In this document: positions 6,137 to 9,307 of the stretch, in pieces
Layout of the letters: the number at the start of each line of letters is the position of its first letter
Numbering within the stretch: the first letter of the stretch is position 1
Assembly: GCA_023417955.1 (NCBI GenBank)
Contig: JAEZDW010000049.1
Coordinates: 1 to 9,307, forward strand
Length of the DNA stretch: 9,307 nt
Direction: 5' to 3'
DNA from: Bacteroidota bacterium
GTDB taxonomy: Bacteria > Bacteroidota > Bacteroidia > Cytophagales > Cyclobacteriaceae
Made by a program: the position numbers and the translations under genes
The notes under the pieces: generated by a model
Told to the model about the DNA's origin: nothing
What the model saw: only the letters and a program-made list of their open reading frames with translations
Database searches by the model: none

Positions 6137-9100
6137 ATGAAAAAAGCCCTCTCTGTATTCTCGTCGCTGCTTTTGACAATCGTGATCGCCAGCTTTGGCC
6201 AGACGGAACAAGAATTCAAGACCACCCCTCAATCAGTTATCGGATACATAGAGTATATCCCCCCGGATTACGAGAACAACTCATTTGACTATCCTGTGGT
6301 TATCTTCCTGCACGGACTTGGTCAACGCGGTCCCAACAGCACAGATCCGGAGGTGCTTAAGACCGGATATCATCATCTGGTCCTGTACGGGCCTTCGAAA
6401 CTCGTGAAAACCGGAACGCAATTTCCTTTCATTCTGGTATCACCGGCGCTCAAGTCAAACTATGGTGACTGGCCTTCGTGGTATGTAATGGAAGTTATAG
6501 AACACCTGCGGACCTACCTTCGGATAGATCCGAAACGAATTTACCTCACCGGGTCCAGCCTTGGCGGCGGCGGTACATGGGTAACTGCCCAGGATTATCC
6601 TGACTATTTTGCCGCGATCGCGCCTGTGATGGGTAGCCGAAACACCCCGGCAAAGGCATGTGATATTGCGCGATCAAACCTTCCGGTTTGGGCATTTCAC
6701 GGTGATAAGGACAACACAGTCCCCCTTAGTCGCAGTGTCAGTATGATTGATGCCATTAATGCCTGCAACCCCGGCGTCAAGGCCCGCTTAACCATTTATG
6801 AAGGCATTGCCCATACGGCACACAACTACGCGTACGATTTGGGGGAAACATATCACTCCCCCGATCTCTATTCATGGATGCTGCAATGGGAGAATGATCA
6901 CGGTAATAAAATTCCAAAAGCCGATGCTGGTCCCGATATCAGCACGAGTGCAGGGAGCACAATAACCATTCAGGGTAAGGGCACTGATCCCGACGGATCG
7001 ATTACGAATTACAGCTGGACCATGCTAAAAGGCCCCGGAGCTACACTGACGGGAAGAACATCCAAAGACGTGTCGATCTCGGGACTGCAGAAAGGTACCT
7101 ACGTTTTCAGGCTCACGGTTCGCGATAACAATGGGGCAATTGCAAGTGATGATGTTACGGTTTTGGTTGACGGAACTGGTAACGCAGTTCCTACAGTCAG
7201 TGCGGGTGCCGATAAAATTATTACGCTCCCGACGAACTCCGTAGAGATCACCGGTACTGCCTCCGATCCCGATGGAAACATCGTGTCGTACGCATGGACG
7301 AAAGTATCGGGTGGCAATGCAGTTCTCAATGGAGTGACTACTGCTAAACTTTCTGTGACCGGACTTCAGGCGGGAAATTACACATTCAGGTTAACCGTGA
7401 AGGATAACGGAGGCGCATCCAAATCTGACGATGTAAACGTCTTCGTTAATCAGGCACCAACCGTGAACGTCGGTCCGGATGTGACCCTGACTCTTCCTGA
7501 TAATTCGATTGCCATTAAAGGTACTGCATCTGATCCGGATGGAAGCATAAAGAGTTATGCGTGGACCAAGATATCGGGCCCGACGCTTCAGATGACCGGA
7601 ACCAGCGCCCCAGAGGTCAATGTCAATAGCCTGGTCGAGGGAAAATACGTCCTGCGATTAACGGTTACCGACAATCATAATGCTACTGCTTTCGACGAAG
7701 TTACCATTACCGTTTCGCCTGCAGTCAGCACCAATAAACCACCAATTGCAAGTGCAGGGGCCGACAAAGTTATTACACTACCACAGAATTCTATTTCGCT
7801 CACCGGAACCGGAAGCGACTCTGATGGCACGATAAGTTCTTATCAATGGACAAAAGTCTCGGGAGGCAGCGTGTCGATGAGTGGTGCTGCAACAGCCACG
7901 CTCTCGCTGACGAATCTGCAGGCTGGCAGTTATACTTTCAGGCTGACCGTTAAGGATAACCTGGGTGTGTCGGCAACCGACGACGTGATAGTGCTTGTGA
8001 ACAATCCACCGAGTGTAAACGCCGGACCAGACGTGTCCTTCACCTTGCCAAAAAACGCTACCACAATAAAAGGTATCGCTAGTGATTCGGACGGAACCAT
8101 ACAGGGCTATGCCTGGACGAAGGTTTCAGGTCCAGCATTACAGATGTCGGGAACTTCAGGTGCTGACCTTAGCATAAGCAGCCTTGTTGAGGGTAAATAT
8201 GTGCTGAGGTTGACGGTAACGGATAATCACAATGCATCTGCTTTTGACGATGTTACGGTCACGGTGCTCGCACCCGTTCCAGGAAACAACGCGCCGACGG
8301 CCGATGCAGGTGCAGACAAGATTATCACGCTCCCGCAGAATACGATTACATTATCCGGCGTTGGAAGTGATTCCGATGGGACGATAACCGCTTTTCAATG
8401 GGTCAAAATCTCAGGTGGCGCGGCAACGCTCACGAATGCATCACAGGCGAACGTTTCGGTCTCCGGTCTCGTCGCTGGTGTGTATACCTTCAGACTGACT
8501 GTAACGGATGATCGCGGTGCTATTGCCAGTGATGATATTACTGTCACCGTAAATCGGCCCCCGGTGGCGAGTGCGGGGCCCGATCGCGTAATCTCGTTGC
8601 CAATGAACAAACTGAACATTTCAGGTTCAGGAACTGATCAAGATGGCCAGATCAGTTCGTACAGGTGGACAAAGATTTCCGGAGGCACTGCGACGCTCTC
8701 AGGAGCATCGTCTGCAACTCTTCAAGTGTCGGACCTGGAAGCCGGCGAATATGTTTTCAGGCTTCAAGTTAAGGACAATCACGATGGTGCGCATACCGAT
8801 GATGTCAAGGTTCGCGTCAATATACCACCGACAGCAAATGCGGGTGCAGACAAGAAAATTATTCTCTCACCGGCCGCGGCGTTGGAAGTGAAGGGCGTGG
8901 GGTCGGATCCTGATGGAACTATTGCCGCATATGCGTGGAGGAAAATTTCCGGTGGAAGCGTTAAGCTTAGTCGCGCCAATACGAATAACGTCAGTCTTAC
9001 GGGTCTTGAAACCGGCGTGTATGTTTTTGAACTCACTGTAACAGACAATGATGGCGCTACTCACGCCGATCAGGTTAGGATCACCGTCGTCGCGAATCAG

Positions 9101-9307
9101 ATACCTGTTGCAAATGCAGGACCAGACAAGGTGATCAGTCTTCCTGAAAACTCCGTCGTACTGAAGGGTTCAGGTACCGACCCCGACGGAAAAATAGTTG
9201 GATACCTGTGGACAAAAGTCTCGGGCGGGAACGCGGTTATCGCTGATCCGAATTCGCCAAATGCTACAATTACCGGACTTGTAGGAGGAAGTTATGTATT
9301 CTCGTTA
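6137..9307 (+). CDS. Secreted alpha/beta-hydrolase with a long PKD-domain array (3' end outside window)
   Basis: The frame is open for 1057 codons from ATG 6137 to the window edge, so the protein is longer than seen. Residues 1-22 form a signal peptide (MKKALSVFSS..., cleavage near SFGQ). An alpha/beta-hydrolase domain (about 34-253) shows HGLGQRG (59-65), nucleophile S141 in GSSLGG, D192 in HGDKDNTVP and probable catalytic H226 in GIAHTAHN. It is the same predicted-peptidase/PHB-depolymerase-like type as the leftward hydrolase in this window. Aligning GHNVWNRAY of that protein with AHTAHNYAY here supports H226 rather than H229. From residue 260 to the edge there are eight complete PKD-like domains and part of a ninth, resembling the KIAA0319-type PKD found in many Bacteroidota surface proteins. 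They probably hold the enzyme away from the surface or bind a polymer. A T9SS sorting domain would be expected beyond the window but is not seen. I found no frameshift on reading every codon. Confidence 0.93.
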   Translation, partial: MKKALSVFSSLLLTIVIASFGQTEQEFKTTPQSVIGYIEYIPPDYENNSFDYPVVIFLHGLGQRGPNSTDPEVLKTGYHHLVLYGPSKLVKTGTQFPFILVSPALKSNYGDWPSWYVMEVIEHLRTYLRIDPKRIYLTGSSLGGGGTWVTAQDYPDYFAAIAPVMGSRNTPAKACDIARSNLPVWAFHGDKDNTVPLSRSVSMIDAINACNPGVKARLTIYEGIAHTAHNYAYDLGETYHSPDLYSWMLQWENDHGNKIPKADAGPDISTSAGSTITIQGKGTDPDGSITNYSWTMLKGPGATLTGRTSKDVSISGLQKGTYVFRLTVRDNNGAIASDDVTVLVDGTGNAVPTVSAGADKIITLPTNSVEITGTASDPDGNIVSYAWTKVSGGNAVLNGVTTAKLSVTGLQAGNYTFRLTVKDNGGASKSDDVNVFVNQAPTVNVGPDVTLTLPDNSIAIKGTASDPDGSIKSYAWTKISGPTLQMTGTSAPEVNVNSLVEGKYVLRLTVTDNHNATAFDEVTITVSPAVSTNKPPIASAGADKVITLPQNSISLTGTGSDSDGTISSYQWTKVSGGSVSMSGAATATLSLTNLQAGSYTFRLTVKDNLGVSATDDVIVLVNNPPSVNAGPDVSFTLPKNATTIKGIASDSDGTIQGYAWTKVSGPALQMSGTSGADLSISSLVEGKYVLRLTVTDNHNASAFDDVTVTVLAPVPGNNAPTADAGADKIITLPQNTITLSGVGSDSDGTITAFQWVKISGGAATLTNASQANVSVSGLVAGVYTFRLTVTDDRGAIASDDITVTVNRPPVASAGPDRVISLPMNKLNISGSGTDQDGQISSYRWTKISGGTATLSGASSATLQVSDLEAGEYVFRLQVKDNHDGAHTDDVKVRVNIPPTANAGADKKIILSPAAALEVKGVGSDPDGTIAAYAWRKISGGSVKLSRANTNNVSLTGLETGVYVFELTVTDNDGATHADQVRITVVANQIPVANAGPDKVISLPENSVVLKGSGTDPDGKIVGYLWTKVSGGNAVIADPNSPNATITGLVGGSYVFSL
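6914..9307 (+). repeat. Array of at least nine PKD-like domain repeats
   Basis: Unit starts are 6914, 7184, 7451, 7736, 8003, 8288, 8555, 8822 and 9098 (the last cut by the edge), about 89-95 codons each. Each begins with a variant of PPxANAGxDKxITLP, then a DxDG turn, YxWTKxSGG, a G-Y-x-F-x-L-T-V-x-D strand and a DDVxVxV end. All nine keep the DxDG motif (DPDG, DSDG or DQDG), a likely Ca2+ site. The third residue of the AGxD motif alternates without exception: P in units 1, 3, 5, 7 and 9, A in units 2, 4, 6 and 8. Units 2-3 and 4-5 are both 552 bases long, showing a two-domain repeat. Confidence 0.9.

Noticed and set aside
7099..9064. Several - strand open frames within the PKD array
   Set aside because: They recur at the same place in successive repeats because they are complements of the repeated PKD codons, not separate genes.

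Overview
The window looks like the chromosome of a Bacteroidota member, probably a Cytophagales-like soil or aquatic bacterium. The main evidence is a secreted hydrolase with a C-terminal type IX secretion (T9SS) sorting domain. Supporting signs are long PKD-type repeat arrays on a secreted enzyme, an orphan membrane histidine kinase and the absence of convincing Shine-Dalgarno sequences. The genus cannot be fixed from the sequence. No mobile element, tRNA, rRNA or CRISPR array is visible.

Layout: (1) bases 3-206 hold the 3' end of a group II truncated hemoglobin gene on the + strand, cut by the window edge. (2) Directly after it, and possibly overlapping it depending on start choice, is a + strand gene for an exported M14-family zinc carboxypeptidase (223-2016). 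(3) Converging on it, with only 14 bases between the stop codons, is a - strand gene for a 600-residue secreted alpha/beta-hydrolase (predicted peptidase/esterase of the PHB-depolymerase-like group). It carries an Ig-like segment, a very acidic linker free of Lys and Arg, and a T9SS sorting domain (2031-3833). (4) Upstream of it on the same strand is a 444-residue sensor histidine kinase with six predicted membrane helices and a GTG start (3964-5298). (5) An 838-base intergenic region follows (5299-6136). It holds no convincing gene but has several inverted repeats, an imperfect direct repeat, a 10-bp-period direct repeat and a 54-base G-free leader. (6) A + strand gene starting at 6137 runs open through the end of the window. 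It encodes a second secreted alpha/beta-hydrolase of the same general family, followed by at least nine PKD-like domains (1057 codons visible). It has no stop codon in the window and was found by reading the frame through to the edge.

The shared theme is the cell surface and outside: three exported hydrolases, two of them distant relatives with the same kind of catalytic head but different C-terminal parts. An orphan histidine kinase lies between those two, transcribed divergently from one and in tandem with the other. A common role in degrading an extracellular polymer or peptide is plausible but is inference. The most distinctive signals are the strict A/B alternation and exact 552-base super-period of the PKD array, whose repeats keep their protein sequence while synonymous sites have diverged widely, and the structured intergenic region ahead of it. 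No clear new defence or mobile system is present.
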